Of a stretch of 49,826 nucleotides of DNA, positions 38,246 through 47,405 are shown one piece after another. The notes beneath the pieces were generated by a model. The model saw only the letters and a program-made list of their open reading frames with translations, did not search any database and had not been told where the DNA came from. The stretch covers positions 1 to 49,826 of IMG/VR virus record IMGVR_UViG_3300022841_000022; one strand, given 5' to 3'. The first letter of the stretch is position 1. Each line of letters opens with the position of its first letter. Both the position numbers and the translations under genes were made by a program. The DNA is from a virus.

Positions 38246-38974
38246 ATGATAGATTTAAGATTAGGCAATTGCTTAGAAGTAATGAAAACGATTGAAAGTG
38301 GTTCTATTGATTCTATTATAACAGACCCACCATATGGAACAACTGCTTGTAAGTGGGATAGCGTTATAGACTTTGATTTGATGTGGGAACAACTTAACAG
38401 AGTAATTAAACCGAACGGTTCAATTGTTTTATTTGGAAGTGAACCTTTTAGTTCTGCTTTAAGAATGAGTAATATTAAAAATTATAAATATGATTGGGTG
38501 TGGGAAAAAACACAAGCGACAGGACATTTAAACGCTAAAAAACAACCATTAAAAAGTAATGAATTAATATCTGTATTTTATAAAAAACAATGCACTTACA
38601 ATCCTCAAAAATCACAAGGACACAAACCTATGAATAGTGGTGTTAGAAAACTTTTGGTACAAAATAAAACAGAAGTTTATGGCAAAGCAACAAAAGAATT
38701 ACCTTTTGGTGGAAACACAGATAGATTTCCAAGAACAAATATAATTTTTAAAAGCGATAAACAAACAAACTACAAACACCCAACACAAAAACCTTTATTA
38801 TTAATAGAGTATCTTATAAAAACATACACCAACAGAAACGAAACGGTTTTAGATTTCACTATGGGAAGTGGAACAACTATGGTAGCATGTAAAAACTTAA
38901 ATAGAAACGGTATTGGCATAGAAATGGATAAGGATTATTTTAATATAGCAAAAGAAAGATTAAATAATGTTTAA
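38246..38974 (+). CDS. DNA methyltransferase with DPPY motif
   Basis: A 242-residue DNA methylase. The catalytic DPPYGT is at residues 27-32, and the SAM-binding DFTMGSGTTMVAC lies near the C-terminus, i.e. the beta-class order of N6-adenine/N4-cytosine enzymes. Region TQKPLLLIEYLI is the usual motif X. No restriction partner is nearby. It sits between terL and portal, so it is expressed late and probably protects packaged DNA. Its start (MIDLRL) parallels the early methylase at 14421-15194. Confidence 0.92.
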   Translation: MIDLRLGNCLEVMKTIESGSIDSIITDPPYGTTACKWDSVIDFDLMWEQLNRVIKPNGSIVLFGSEPFSSALRMSNIKNYKYDWVWEKTQATGHLNAKKQPLKSNELISVFYKKQCTYNPQKSQGHKPMNSGVRKLLVQNKTEVYGKATKELPFGGNTDRFPRTNIIFKSDKQTNYKHPTQKPLLLIEYLIKTYTNRNETVLDFTMGSGTTMVACKNLNRNGIGIEMDKDYFNIAKERLNNV

Positions 38975-39018
38975 TTTTAAAAAATATGTATTAAATCTAT
39001 ACATTAAATAATTATTAC

Positions 39019-39026
39019 TATCTTTG
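39019..39026 (+). promoter_or_regulatory. Rightward promoter -7 box before portal
   Basis: TATCTTTG, a perfect TAnnTTTG, 20 bases ahead of the portal ATG. It suggests a separate head-gene transcript. Confidence 0.6.
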
Positions 39027-39046
39027 TAAGATAATAGTACTCTTAT

Positions 39047-40771
39047 ATGTCTAAAGAATTTATTGAAGCTAAATATAATAGTAATTCGCTTGACGTTGCA
39101 GTTAGGCAATATAATCAACTCTCATATTTTCTTCAATCACAGGTTTCAGAAGATGTCAGAGAGGATTACTTTGAAAAATATGTAGAAAGAGGTCACTATA
39201 CTAATGATATATTTCTTAATTGGGTAAAAAGCGTTTTCAAGACAGATAACTTTTTGTCTTTCGCTAAATATTACAGAAACCCAAACCCATCATCTAAACT
39301 TATTAATACAAGAATAAAAGAACCATTAAGTAGAGTTTTCTTTTCAGAAGACAGTTACTTTAATTACGTTGTTAATCAACAGTATATTGAGTTCCCACAA
39401 GAATTAAATGATAATTTTGAAGAAAGACTATTTGATGCTGTATTGTTTAGATACAATGATATAATTGTACACGATTTATTTGAAAACAACAATCCTTACA
39501 GAGAGTTTGTTTCTATTAAAAATGTTGTTTCAATTAAAATGAACCATCAAAAAATATCACAAATAGCTTACACCGCTACTGCAAACATTGACGGAGAAGA
39601 GGTTGTAGGTTATGCATACATTGATGATAATAAATATTGCTTTTTTAACAAAGAAAAAGATTTAGTTAAAGAAGAAAATCACGATTTAGGTTTTTGCCCT
39701 GCTACATTTGTGGTAGATAGTTCTTTCGGGAACGATATGATAATAAAAGAATCTACTTTTTCTTATTTAAAAGCTGACTTTGAAGAGTATTGCTTTTTAA
39801 AGACTTTACAAAGAATGGTAGATGCTAATGGTACTTTGCCTATAACCGTAAAGATAAAGACTAATGAAAAGTCTAATCAATACGAAGACTTTGATAACAG
39901 AAGTGGTGAGCCAATGTCTATAGACCAAATAGGTAGTCAGGTTTCTAATGAAGTACGTTCTACATCAGGTAGTGGAAAAGGCTCTGTTTTACAGGCAGGT
40001 AGTGTTATAGAAACACCTCCTATTGAAAAGACAGATGGAAGCATAGATACTGAATTTAACAAGAACTTTTTAACCTTTCATTACGCTCCAATTGAAGCAT
40101 TAGAGTTTTTGGATAAAAGGATAAAATCTGTAGAAAAAGATATTATATTAAGTTCTATCGGAGATTTTTCAGAAGGTTCTGCTAAGGGTTCGAAAAGTGA
40201 TGTAGAGATAAAATCTAGTGATATTGTTTCTAAACAAGATAAATTAAGGTTTTTATCTAATACTTTAAGTTCTTCTAGGGCTTTAAGTGATAAAGTAATG
40301 TTATCTTTAGCTTACGGTAAAGACAATGTAAAAGTAGATGTGTTTTATGGAAGTGATTTCTTTTTAGAAACTCAAGACAAGCTTTATGAGATGTTTCAAA
40401 ACTCTCCCAATGCTATTGAGCGTAAAAACATTTTAATTAGATTGTCGCAACGTAGAAACATGTTTAACAAGGAGAAATCAAAGAGAGAAGTGTTGCTTTA
40501 TAAGTTAATGCCATATACGAGTGATAAAGACTTTGAATTAGCAGTTGATAATGGAAGAATATCAGATGTTAACTTTGAATACCAATCAAGATTTTCTTAT
40601 TGGGTTTCAAAGTTTGAATCTACTTATGGGAATATAGTTATATTCTATGATAATTTAGGAAAAGCAAAAGAAAGTGAAAAGATTATCTCAATAGATAATT
40701 TAATAAACAGTTTAATAATAACTAATACTAATTTTAATAAAATAACCAATGGGAAAGAAACCAATAGTTAA
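39047..40771 (+). CDS. Portal protein
   Basis: A 574-residue protein in the portal position, directly after terminase and methylase and ahead of scaffold and capsid. The sequence shows the portal-like layout: a helical N-terminal part, a beta-rich region (about 150-260), a flexible Gly/Ser stretch (SGSGKGSVLQAG, about 306-317), and long helices at the C-terminal end including LDKRIKSVEKDIILSSIG. No other portal candidate exists. Assigned on position, length and these features. Confidence 0.8.
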   Translation: MSKEFIEAKYNSNSLDVAVRQYNQLSYFLQSQVSEDVREDYFEKYVERGHYTNDIFLNWVKSVFKTDNFLSFAKYYRNPNPSSKLINTRIKEPLSRVFFSEDSYFNYVVNQQYIEFPQELNDNFEERLFDAVLFRYNDIIVHDLFENNNPYREFVSIKNVVSIKMNHQKISQIAYTATANIDGEEVVGYAYIDDNKYCFFNKEKDLVKEENHDLGFCPATFVVDSSFGNDMIIKESTFSYLKADFEEYCFLKTLQRMVDANGTLPITVKIKTNEKSNQYEDFDNRSGEPMSIDQIGSQVSNEVRSTSGSGKGSVLQAGSVIETPPIEKTDGSIDTEFNKNFLTFHYAPIEALEFLDKRIKSVEKDIILSSIGDFSEGSAKGSKSDVEIKSSDIVSKQDKLRFLSNTLSSSRALSDKVMLSLAYGKDNVKVDVFYGSDFFLETQDKLYEMFQNSPNAIERKNILIRLSQRRNMFNKEKSKREVLLYKLMPYTSDKDFELAVDNGRISDVNFEYQSRFSYWVSKFESTYGNIVIFYDNLGKAKESEKIISIDNLINSLIITNTNFNKITNGKETNS

Positions 40772-41267
40772 GTTAAGAGTGTTTAGAGGTAAATCTCTAA
40801 GTTTTAATGAAGATAGAACAATTCAAAATGAAAACCAACTAATATCCGTAGAGCATGGAACTATACTATGGAAATTAACAATGAAAAATCTACCTATCAA
40901 TGGTTACTGTAAAGTATCTGTAGAGAAAGTATTTATTGATGATAATGGTGAGTGGAAAGAAGATGTTGATAATGTAGGTATTTATGAAGCAGAGATTAAA
41001 TCCGCTTTAAACCCTAAGCCAGATGTTGCTAAAACAGTAGACCAATTAAGAATTGAGGAATTAGAATCTCAAAACAAAGCTATGATGGCTAAAATGGATG
41101 CTTTTATGAAATCATCTACTTCTAATAAAAAAGAGCCTTTAGTTGAAGATAATTCTAATCTTAAAGAGTTGCAGTTGGAGTATTTTACTTTAAAAGGTAA
41201 AAAGCCACATCACATGATGAAAGAAGAAAAGTTAATTGAAGAAATTGACAAATTAAAAAACGTATAA
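40749..41267 (+). CDS. Head-region protein with coiled-coil C-terminus
   Basis: A 172-residue protein overlapping portal by 23 bases. It is beta-rich at the N-terminus and has a long charged helix at the C-terminus (RIEELESQNKAMMAKMDAFM), then KLIEEIDKLKNV. It could be a scaffold partner, head protein or small connector. No family recognised. Confidence 0.65.
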   Translation: MGKKPIVKLRVFRGKSLSFNEDRTIQNENQLISVEHGTILWKLTMKNLPINGYCKVSVEKVFIDDNGEWKEDVDNVGIYEAEIKSALNPKPDVAKTVDQLRIEELESQNKAMMAKMDAFMKSSTSNKKEPLVEDNSNLKELQLEYFTLKGKKPHHMMKEEKLIEEIDKLKNV

Positions 41268-41294
41268 TAACAATTTAGATACATAAAAAGAATT

Positions 41295-42188
41295 ATGGAA
41301 TTTACACAAGAATTTATTACAGAAAACGGATTAACAGAAGAGCAAGTAACAGCAGTTACTGGGAAGTTTACAAGCGAATTTATACCAAACTTGAAAAAGG
41401 AGTACGATGGAGTTGCTAATACAAATGCAGAAGGCATCTTAACTGGTGCTAGTAATTATGCAAAAGAGAAATTAGGATTTGATTTTGATAGAGATCAAGG
41501 AGAGAAAGTTGGAGATTATTTAAAAAGAGCATTAGATTCTAAATTTAGTTCAACTCAATCAGCTTTAGATTTAAGGCAAACTGAAATCAATGAAAAGTTA
41601 GCAAACTTTAAAGGTGGTGATGAATACAAGTTGCAATTGGAAGAAATGAAAAGTTCAAAAGACTTGTTATTGCAAAGAGTTGCTAAGTTAGAGCCTTTAG
41701 AGGGTATGGATGAGAAGTATCAAGGAGCAACAACTGAATTAAGTAAGTTAAAAACAGAAGTAGCTTATGGTTCGGTTAAGCCTAATTTTCCAAGTGACGT
41801 AAATAAGTTTGAAGCAAAAGCACAATGGGATTCTTTTAAGAAAGATATTGAGCAAAAGTACAATATTGAATTAGTAGACGGAAAGCCCGTTGCTATTGAT
41901 AAAGAAAACGAACACAAAAGATTTGACTTAGAAGAATTAGTAAGTCAAGATAAAAACATCTCTGAATTGTTAAAGGGCAGACAACAAGGAGGAACGGGTG
42001 CAAGACAATTAGATTACAAAGAGGTAGAAGGAGTGCCATTTAAGATTCCTGAAAACGCTACTAGTGAAGATTTAAGTTTAATAGTGAGAGAACAAGTATT
42101 AAAAGAAGTCAGCGATATCACAAGTAAAGAATACTCTAAGAGATTTGGTGAATTGTACGCAAAAGTGAGATTAGCCCAAAAAAAATAG
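41295..42188 (+). CDS. Scaffold-like capsid assembly protein
   Basis: A 297-residue, highly charged, mostly helical protein (MEFTQEFITENGLTEEQV start, LYAKVRLAQKK end) directly before the major capsid gene. Coiled-coil stretches and acidic/basic alternation are typical of scaffolding proteins that shape procapsids. The central KGGDEYKLQLEEMKSSKDL and the position fit well. It is inferred from location and composition. Confidence 0.72.
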   Translation: MEFTQEFITENGLTEEQVTAVTGKFTSEFIPNLKKEYDGVANTNAEGILTGASNYAKEKLGFDFDRDQGEKVGDYLKRALDSKFSSTQSALDLRQTEINEKLANFKGGDEYKLQLEEMKSSKDLLLQRVAKLEPLEGMDEKYQGATTELSKLKTEVAYGSVKPNFPSDVNKFEAKAQWDSFKKDIEQKYNIELVDGKPVAIDKENEHKRFDLEELVSQDKNISELLKGRQQGGTGARQLDYKEVEGVPFKIPENATSEDLSLIVREQVLKEVSDITSKEYSKRFGELYAKVRLAQKK

Positions 42189-42238
42189 CGAAAGACCGCA
42201 AATAGTGAACATAATTATTAATTTTAAATTTTAAACAA

Positions 42239-43312
42239 ATGAGTTTTTTAAACGGAACATTATTGAATGACTTGCAGTCTGACCAAGCTACAAATGAAAA
42301 GTATTTTTCAGAACTTGGTGTTATTGATGCAGTAAAAGCTTCAACACCAAGCGCAAATTACATTCCACCAAGTATTAAGGCTTCTTTAGCTAGTATGTCT
42401 TCATTGAGAAATGCAGAAATACCAGTTATTAAAGACCAAGCAGTAACAGTTGTTACAACTCCAGGATTTGAGTATATTCCTTCAAATCTTCCAGAAAGTG
42501 ACAAGTACTTTTTCCAACCATACGATGTATTTAGTGGAATGAGACATTATCCTTCTGCAAATGCAAACAACATGTTGGATTCTGAATTTCAAAGTAGAGA
42601 GGTACTTAAAAACGTACTTTACGAAATGGGTAACACAGTTGAAGGTATTTTATTGACAAGCCTTGATTCTCGTAAAACACAAGTATTAGGATCTACTGAA
42701 CAAGTTTCGGCTTCAACAGGAGATTATGCTTTTGATACAACACCAGATATCTTAAAGGTTAAAAAAGCAGCACAAGAAGAAACTATGTTTTATTCTTTGG
42801 AAGCTTTAATGGCTGCTAACGAGGTTGCAGGTAACTATAGAATTGTTACTAACAGAGCAGGTTTAGCTAGACAAAAAGCAGAAGCTTTAAAGTACGGAGC
42901 AGGAAATGAGAAAAACCTACAAGCTTTAAACTTTTTTGGAGCAGACAGGATGCATGAATCAGGTAATATTTCTTCATCAGCTAAATTTGATGGGTATTTA
43001 TTAAGAGATGGTTCTATTGGATGTGTAGAGAACTTTCCAGAAGACTTTAGAGCAGGAACAGAATTTTCAGGTAAAAAATGGAGTGTTTCTGATATGGATT
43101 TACCTTTCGTAAACATGAGAGCAAATATCTTTACAGACAAAAACGCTACTGATGCAACATCTTTAATTACAAGCGGTACAGATTCTAACTTAATTATGAC
43201 TCATTTCGAGGAAATGGCTATTTGGGTAAGATTTTACGTTGTTTACAGATATAACTCTGATTTAGGTACTAGAGTTAACGACATCGTTAAGGTTCAAGGT
43301 CTTTTATCATAA
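42239..43312 (+). CDS. Major capsid protein
   Basis: A 357-residue protein with a mixed alpha/beta composition, a hydrophobic core and low charge, between scaffold and decoration genes. It has no signal sequence. Size and position fit an HK97-fold capsid protein. Key stretches include GFEYIPSNLPESDKYFFQPY (about 79-98) and a C-terminal MAIWVRFYVVYRYNSDLGTR. A fold-level search would confirm the subfamily. Confidence 0.85.
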   Translation: MSFLNGTLLNDLQSDQATNEKYFSELGVIDAVKASTPSANYIPPSIKASLASMSSLRNAEIPVIKDQAVTVVTTPGFEYIPSNLPESDKYFFQPYDVFSGMRHYPSANANNMLDSEFQSREVLKNVLYEMGNTVEGILLTSLDSRKTQVLGSTEQVSASTGDYAFDTTPDILKVKKAAQEETMFYSLEALMAANEVAGNYRIVTNRAGLARQKAEALKYGAGNEKNLQALNFFGADRMHESGNISSSAKFDGYLLRDGSIGCVENFPEDFRAGTEFSGKKWSVSDMDLPFVNMRANIFTDKNATDATSLITSGTDSNLIMTHFEEMAIWVRFYVVYRYNSDLGTRVNDIVKVQGLLS

Positions 43313-43336
43313 TTATTAATTTTAAAAACATAAACA

Positions 43337-43756
43337 ATGAGTGCAAATTATAAAACAGACGTATTAGGTAGTAATGCACCTATTAAAAAGTCTTTAATAG
43401 AAACAATTGTAGCAAGTGTTGCTTTAAATGCAACAGATGGTGGTACTAAGTTTTTGGTATCAACAGATGCGTTAGTAATAACGCTTCCTGCTACTAAAAA
43501 AGGAGTTGAGTTTACAATTATAAATAGTGGTGCAGACGGAAACAACGTTGTTACTATTTCTCCACAAGCTGGTGATGCTATTATTGGTAGTATTGCAAAT
43601 TCTGCTGCTGATTCAGTTTCGGGTGGTGCAGATGGTAAGGACATTATAAACACTAAGTCTACTGCTAATAAAGGTGATAGAATCACTTTAATTGGAGATG
43701 GAGATGCAGGTTGGTATATTGTTGATGGAGTAGGGATTTGGGCATCACAAGCATAA
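43337..43756 (+). CDS. Head decoration-like protein
   Basis: A 139-residue, Ala/Gly/Ser/Thr-rich, beta-rich protein directly after the major capsid gene. The repeat-like pattern (FTIINSGADGNNVVTISPQA, then KGDRITLIGDGDAGWYI) recalls small surface or fibre-head domains in other phages. The position strongly suggests a decoration or head-fibre protein. Its family is not recognised. Confidence 0.65.
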   Translation: MSANYKTDVLGSNAPIKKSLIETIVASVALNATDGGTKFLVSTDALVITLPATKKGVEFTIINSGADGNNVVTISPQAGDAIIGSIANSAADSVSGGADGKDIINTKSTANKGDRITLIGDGDAGWYIVDGVGIWASQA

Positions 43757-43779
43757 CTAGTAAATAACAAATAGGTCAC

Positions 43780-44910
43780 ATGGTTTTAGGAATTTCAGAA
43801 GATTATACAGTAGATATCGAGTTTGACTCAAATTTGACAAATATCCCAAGTTCGGGATTGTATATAAATAGTGGGGTACATCCATCTATAACTAATGAAA
43901 ATATTTTGGAATTTCTACCAAAGACCGTTATTACTTTTGCTGAATGGAGCAGTTCAAAAACCTATGCAGTCTTTACTGAAACACGAAACAAAAAGGACAT
44001 TGTTTTACATGACAGTAAAATTTATCAATCTATAAAATCAGGAGTTAATCAAAATCCAAGTGATGAAGATTCTGAATATTGGTTAGAAAGCAATATGGAA
44101 TCTTTAAAGATTAAGAATTTTATAGAAAAAGTAAAAGACAGAGTTTATACTGATTTATCATTAGATAAAAGGTTAATAAATAACCAATTTATATATGATA
44201 ATGGTAAAAACCCTACTACTTTACTGAACAACTATGCAGGTTGGGTAATTGAACCGAAAGGAAGCGACTATGTTTCTTTCAGGATAAATCAAATATCAAT
44301 ACAAAAAGACGGAACGACACCGATTAATTTGTATATTATTAATCAAAACACCCTTGTAGATACAATAACAATAACTCCGAATAATGGTGAGTTAAATTTT
44401 GTTAATACAGATATCGTTTTAAGCGGTAAAGGTGCTTTTAAATTATTAATAGATAGTACTGATGTTTATGTAGGTAATGGAAACGTAGACCCTAAAAGGT
44501 TTGATGGATTTGTTGCATACACTGCAATCGGAACAGGAGATTCACCTGAAAGTTCTAAATACACTTATAGCACTTATGGCAATGGCATAGGGTTAAATAT
44601 AACAGCGTATTTAGATTCTAAAGTTTATATTGATAATAACTTGTCTAATTTCGGCTCATTTATAAGGGCTACATTTGAGTATATGGTTTTCCAAATGTTT
44701 ATGCATAATTCTAGTAACGCAAGTAATAGAGTGCAAAGACTACAGATGGCTGACAATATTCTTATGGCTGAACTAAAAGAGGTTAAAGCAGATACGGTTG
44801 TTAGTAGATATATGAATGAAAAAAGTAAAGCGATTAAGATGTTAGAAAAAACATTTGACACGCAATTAAAAGGTCAAGGAGGATTAACCACAGAAATAGG
44901 CTCTTTATAA
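43780..44910 (+). CDS. Head/connector protein with CBM5/12-like segment
   Basis: A 376-residue protein. About residues 53-107 resemble a CBM5/12 (chitin-binding-like) module: EWSSSKTYA, then IVLHDSKIYQSI, then GVNQNPSDEDSEYWLE. The remainder is beta-rich with a helical C-terminus (LQMADNILMAELKEVKAD). It lies between decoration and connector genes, so it could be a virion protein that touches host polysaccharide, or just use the module for stability. Similarity is by eye. Confidence 0.6.
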   Translation: MVLGISEDYTVDIEFDSNLTNIPSSGLYINSGVHPSITNENILEFLPKTVITFAEWSSSKTYAVFTETRNKKDIVLHDSKIYQSIKSGVNQNPSDEDSEYWLESNMESLKIKNFIEKVKDRVYTDLSLDKRLINNQFIYDNGKNPTTLLNNYAGWVIEPKGSDYVSFRINQISIQKDGTTPINLYIINQNTLVDTITITPNNGELNFVNTDIVLSGKGAFKLLIDSTDVYVGNGNVDPKRFDGFVAYTAIGTGDSPESSKYTYSTYGNGIGLNITAYLDSKVYIDNNLSNFGSFIRATFEYMVFQMFMHNSSNASNRVQRLQMADNILMAELKEVKADTVVSRYMNEKSKAIKMLEKTFDTQLKGQGGLTTEIGSL

Positions 44911-45486
44911 ATGAATAATCTATTAACGTCAGCAGAGGGATTAAGTTTAGCTATTCAATCAATTCAAGAAGAATTGTATGATGCTTTACCTGATTTTTGG
45001 TCAGGAGATATTGAGGGATTTGGAAAGGTATATAAAAACATTGAGAATAGTTTTAATGATATACCCACGTACTACAAATCTGCTAAAATATTTATTCCAG
45101 AAGTTTACAATTCTAATACTGGTAATTATGAAGATGTTTATTACAATGACAGAAAATCTTGTGTATTTTGCTTTTTAATAAGCGACAAAGACGAAACGGA
45201 AGACCAAATTTTATTTAAAAATAAGGTTAAAGTTGTTTTCATGGTAGACTTGAAAAAGATATACCCAAGTGAAAAAGAAAGGCAAGACGCAAAAGCACAA
45301 AAAGATGTTATTGATATATTAAGGAATATTAATGGTAGTTATGAAATAAATGAAATAGAAAGAGGTATTGATAATGTTTTTAATCAATATACTACTTCTA
45401 AAATTAGGTTTAACGACCTTCAACCTTTGCATGCTTTTTCTGTAAACATAGACCTAGAATATTATTTAACCGATAAATGCATATAA
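44911..45486 (+). CDS. Head-tail connector / tail completion protein
   Basis: A 191-residue protein abutting the previous gene. Order relative to capsid and tail tube suggests a tail completion or tail terminator protein. It contains a beta-rich core (KNKVKVVFMVDLKKIY) and a C-terminal HAFSVNIDLEYYL strand, consistent with the fold of tail terminators, but I cannot verify the family. Confidence 0.6.
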   Translation: MNNLLTSAEGLSLAIQSIQEELYDALPDFWSGDIEGFGKVYKNIENSFNDIPTYYKSAKIFIPEVYNSNTGNYEDVYYNDRKSCVFCFLISDKDETEDQILFKNKVKVVFMVDLKKIYPSEKERQDAKAQKDVIDILRNINGSYEINEIERGIDNVFNQYTTSKIRFNDLQPLHAFSVNIDLEYYLTDKCI

Positions 45487-45487
45487 T

Positions 45488-45697
45488 ATGGAGAAAAAGA
45501 AAGGTTCTACAGTAACTAAATCAAAACCAAAAAAGGTTATTGAGAAAGTTGTAGAAAAAGTAAGACCTAAATTAGTTAAGAAAAAGTACACTTTAATAAA
45601 TAATATTTCTGTAAATGGAAGTGTTTATAAAAAAGGTAGTACATTTGAACTAACCAAAGAAGGGAAACAATATTTTAAACAACAATTTTATATTTAA
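45488..45697 (+). CDS. Small basic protein with SH3-like tail
   Basis: A 69-residue lysine-rich protein. Its C-terminal part (YTLINNISVNGSVYKKGSTF) looks like a short beta-barrel segment found in phage head-tail joining proteins. It lies between connector and tail tube genes. Function unproven. Confidence 0.6.
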   Translation: MEKKKGSTVTKSKPKKVIEKVVEKVRPKLVKKKYTLINNISVNGSVYKKGSTFELTKEGKQYFKQQFYI

Positions 45698-45703
45698 AAA
45701 ACA

Positions 45704-46630
45704 ATGGCAACAATAGCACAAATAACAAATTTAATAGATTGCGGTTTAGCTGCAACTTATGGTACAGGTAGTATTGGTTGTAAGGCATTTTTCAGAAATG
45801 TATCTTCGGCTTGGCTAACCCAAAGAGGTTTTAAATTCGATAAAGCAGAGGTTTTAGACGAAGAGTATATTCAAAAATTACAGGCAGAAGGAAAATTGGT
45901 AATCCTAAAAGGAATTACTGCTTTTACTGATAATTCAGAGGATATGGTTACAGAAACCTATGACGATGGAACAGAGCAATTAGTAAGAAAAGGAAAGTAT
46001 AAATTCTTAATTGAGTTTGTAAATGGACTTTACTACCAAGCTGCTTTAAATTCTTTAAACTCACAAGAAGTTTATGATGTTTCTTTAGTTGATAGCGATA
46101 ACAACATTTTAGGAACAATGGCACAAGATGGATCTGTTAAAGGTCTTTCAGCAGGTATGATTCAAGTATCTAAATATACTTTTGCAACAGGTTCAGCGGG
46201 TTCTAAACAAGGATTAAATATTCAGTTAACAGACCCTAATGAATTAGATGATGAATTTTCTTTTATTAGCGGAAAGTCTTTAGCACCTTACAAACCTAAA
46301 AATGCAGATGGTATTAATGAAGTTGTATTGGCTTACACAACTGCACCAGCAGACGGGGCAACTTCTTTAGTAGTTAAAGCAACTATCAAACAAGGCGGTG
46401 GTTCTTTTAGTGGAGCAGTAGTTGGAGATTTCTTACTTACAGTAGACGGAGTAACTACAAACCCAACTGCACTATCAGAGGTTTCAGGAACATATACGTT
46501 AACCGTATCTTCTAAATCTACAAATGAGGTTTTAGATTTAAGCATATATGATGTTTCAGAAAACAGAGATGTAATTGAGTTAGATAACGCTCTTTACAAG
46601 TCAAATACTTTATCTGCAACCGTAGTTTGA
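45704..46630 (+). CDS. Major tail (tube) protein with C-terminal Ig-like domain
   Basis: A 308-residue protein. The first ~205 residues form the tube domain (IAQITNLIDCG start; central LLNGLYYQAALNSL-type helix region), and residues ~210-308 form an Ig-like domain (VVLAYTTAPADGATSL ... TYTLTVSSKSTNEV). The frame ends in TGA at 46628-46630. It remains open for another 237 codons that encode a LamG domain, with no ATG before LamG residue ~90, so a readthrough product is likely. Position between connector genes and tail genes, and the domain layout, support the tail-tube assignment. Confidence 0.82.
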   Translation: MATIAQITNLIDCGLAATYGTGSIGCKAFFRNVSSAWLTQRGFKFDKAEVLDEEYIQKLQAEGKLVILKGITAFTDNSEDMVTETYDDGTEQLVRKGKYKFLIEFVNGLYYQAALNSLNSQEVYDVSLVDSDNNILGTMAQDGSVKGLSAGMIQVSKYTFATGSAGSKQGLNIQLTDPNELDDEFSFISGKSLAPYKPKNADGINEVVLAYTTAPADGATSLVVKATIKQGGGSFSGAVVGDFLLTVDGVTTNPTALSEVSGTYTLTVSSKSTNEVLDLSIYDVSENRDVIELDNALYKSNTLSATVV

Positions 46631-47341
46631 GTTCCAGTTCCAACTTTGCTTGATGCTGCGATAGCTTACTATAAGTTCGATGAAACTTCTGGAACGTCAC
46701 TAAAAGACGAAAAAGGAAGTCACAACGGAACTATTAATAACAATCCAACATTAAATGAAGACGGACTAATTGGTAGGGCTATTCGCTTCGGCAATGGTTC
46801 TAGCGACCAATCGGTTAGCTTGTCAGATAGTAATGACTTTAGCTTTACGAATGGGGTGAGCGATAAGCCTTTCAGTATTAGTACTTGGGTAAAACCTTCT
46901 GCTAGTTTCGGAAGTATGGTAGCTAAGTATTCTAATACTAATTCTGATAGAGAATATAAATTATACGCTTCAAGTGGAACCGTATTCTTTACTATTCATT
47001 CGGAAGGTTCTGAGTCTGATAGACTACTTGTTAGGACAGACGATTCTCCTTTTGCATCAGATAGTACTTGGAGAAACATAATAGTTACTTATGATGGAAG
47101 TAGTTTAGAAGGTGGTTTATTAATGTATTACAACGGAGGTCTACAGGAATCAGGATTCGCTATAGGTAATTACGTTAAAATGATTAATACCAACCAAGAT
47201 GTTATTATAGCAAATCAAACAGGAAATTCAAATGTTAGCTTGAACGCAGAAGTTGATGAGACAGCTATATTTAATAGAGTATTAACTCAATCAGAAGTTA
47301 ATGAGATTTACAATGGGGGTTCAGGAATGAGTCTTGACTAA
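46631..47341 (+). CDS. LamG domain extension of the tail protein (reached by TGA readthrough)
   Basis: A same-frame continuation of the tail-tube gene after its TGA. It reads VPVPTLLDAAIAYYKFDETSG and continues as a complete LamG/concanavalin-type domain (SISTWVKPSASFGSMV, then IIVTYDGSS, then VDETAIFNRVLTQSEVNEIY at the end). The only in-frame start before the domain core is a TTG at 46646, with the first ATG around residue 90, so independent translation is doubtful. LamG domains typically bind sugars. A terminator follows immediately. Translation mechanism is inference; the open frame and domain are seen directly. Confidence 0.75.
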   Translation, partial: VPVPTLLDAAIAYYKFDETSGTSLKDEKGSHNGTINNNPTLNEDGLIGRAIRFGNGSSDQSVSLSDSNDFSFTNGVSDKPFSISTWVKPSASFGSMVAKYSNTNSDREYKLYASSGTVFFTIHSEGSESDRLLVRTDDSPFASDSTWRNIIVTYDGSSLEGGLLMYYNGGLQESGFAIGNYVKMINTNQDVIIANQTGNSNVSLNAEVDETAIFNRVLTQSEVNEIYNGGSGMSLD

Positions 47342-47360
47342 TGTTGTAATTTTAATTTTT

Positions 47361-47392
47361 AAAGCACCTAATTAACGTTAGGTGCTTTTTTA
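47361..47392 (+). terminator. Intrinsic terminator after the LamG region
   Basis: AAAGCACCTA (47361-47370) and TAGGTGCTTT (47379-47388) pair perfectly over 10 bp around an 8-base loop, followed by T residues. It ends the head/tail-tube transcript. Confidence 0.9.
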
Positions 47393-47405
47393 TGTAAAAA
47401 TGTTA

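Noticed and set aside
43348-43779. Minus-strand frame of 143 codons opposite the decoration gene
   Set aside because: Antisense to a well-placed structural gene; no independent support.
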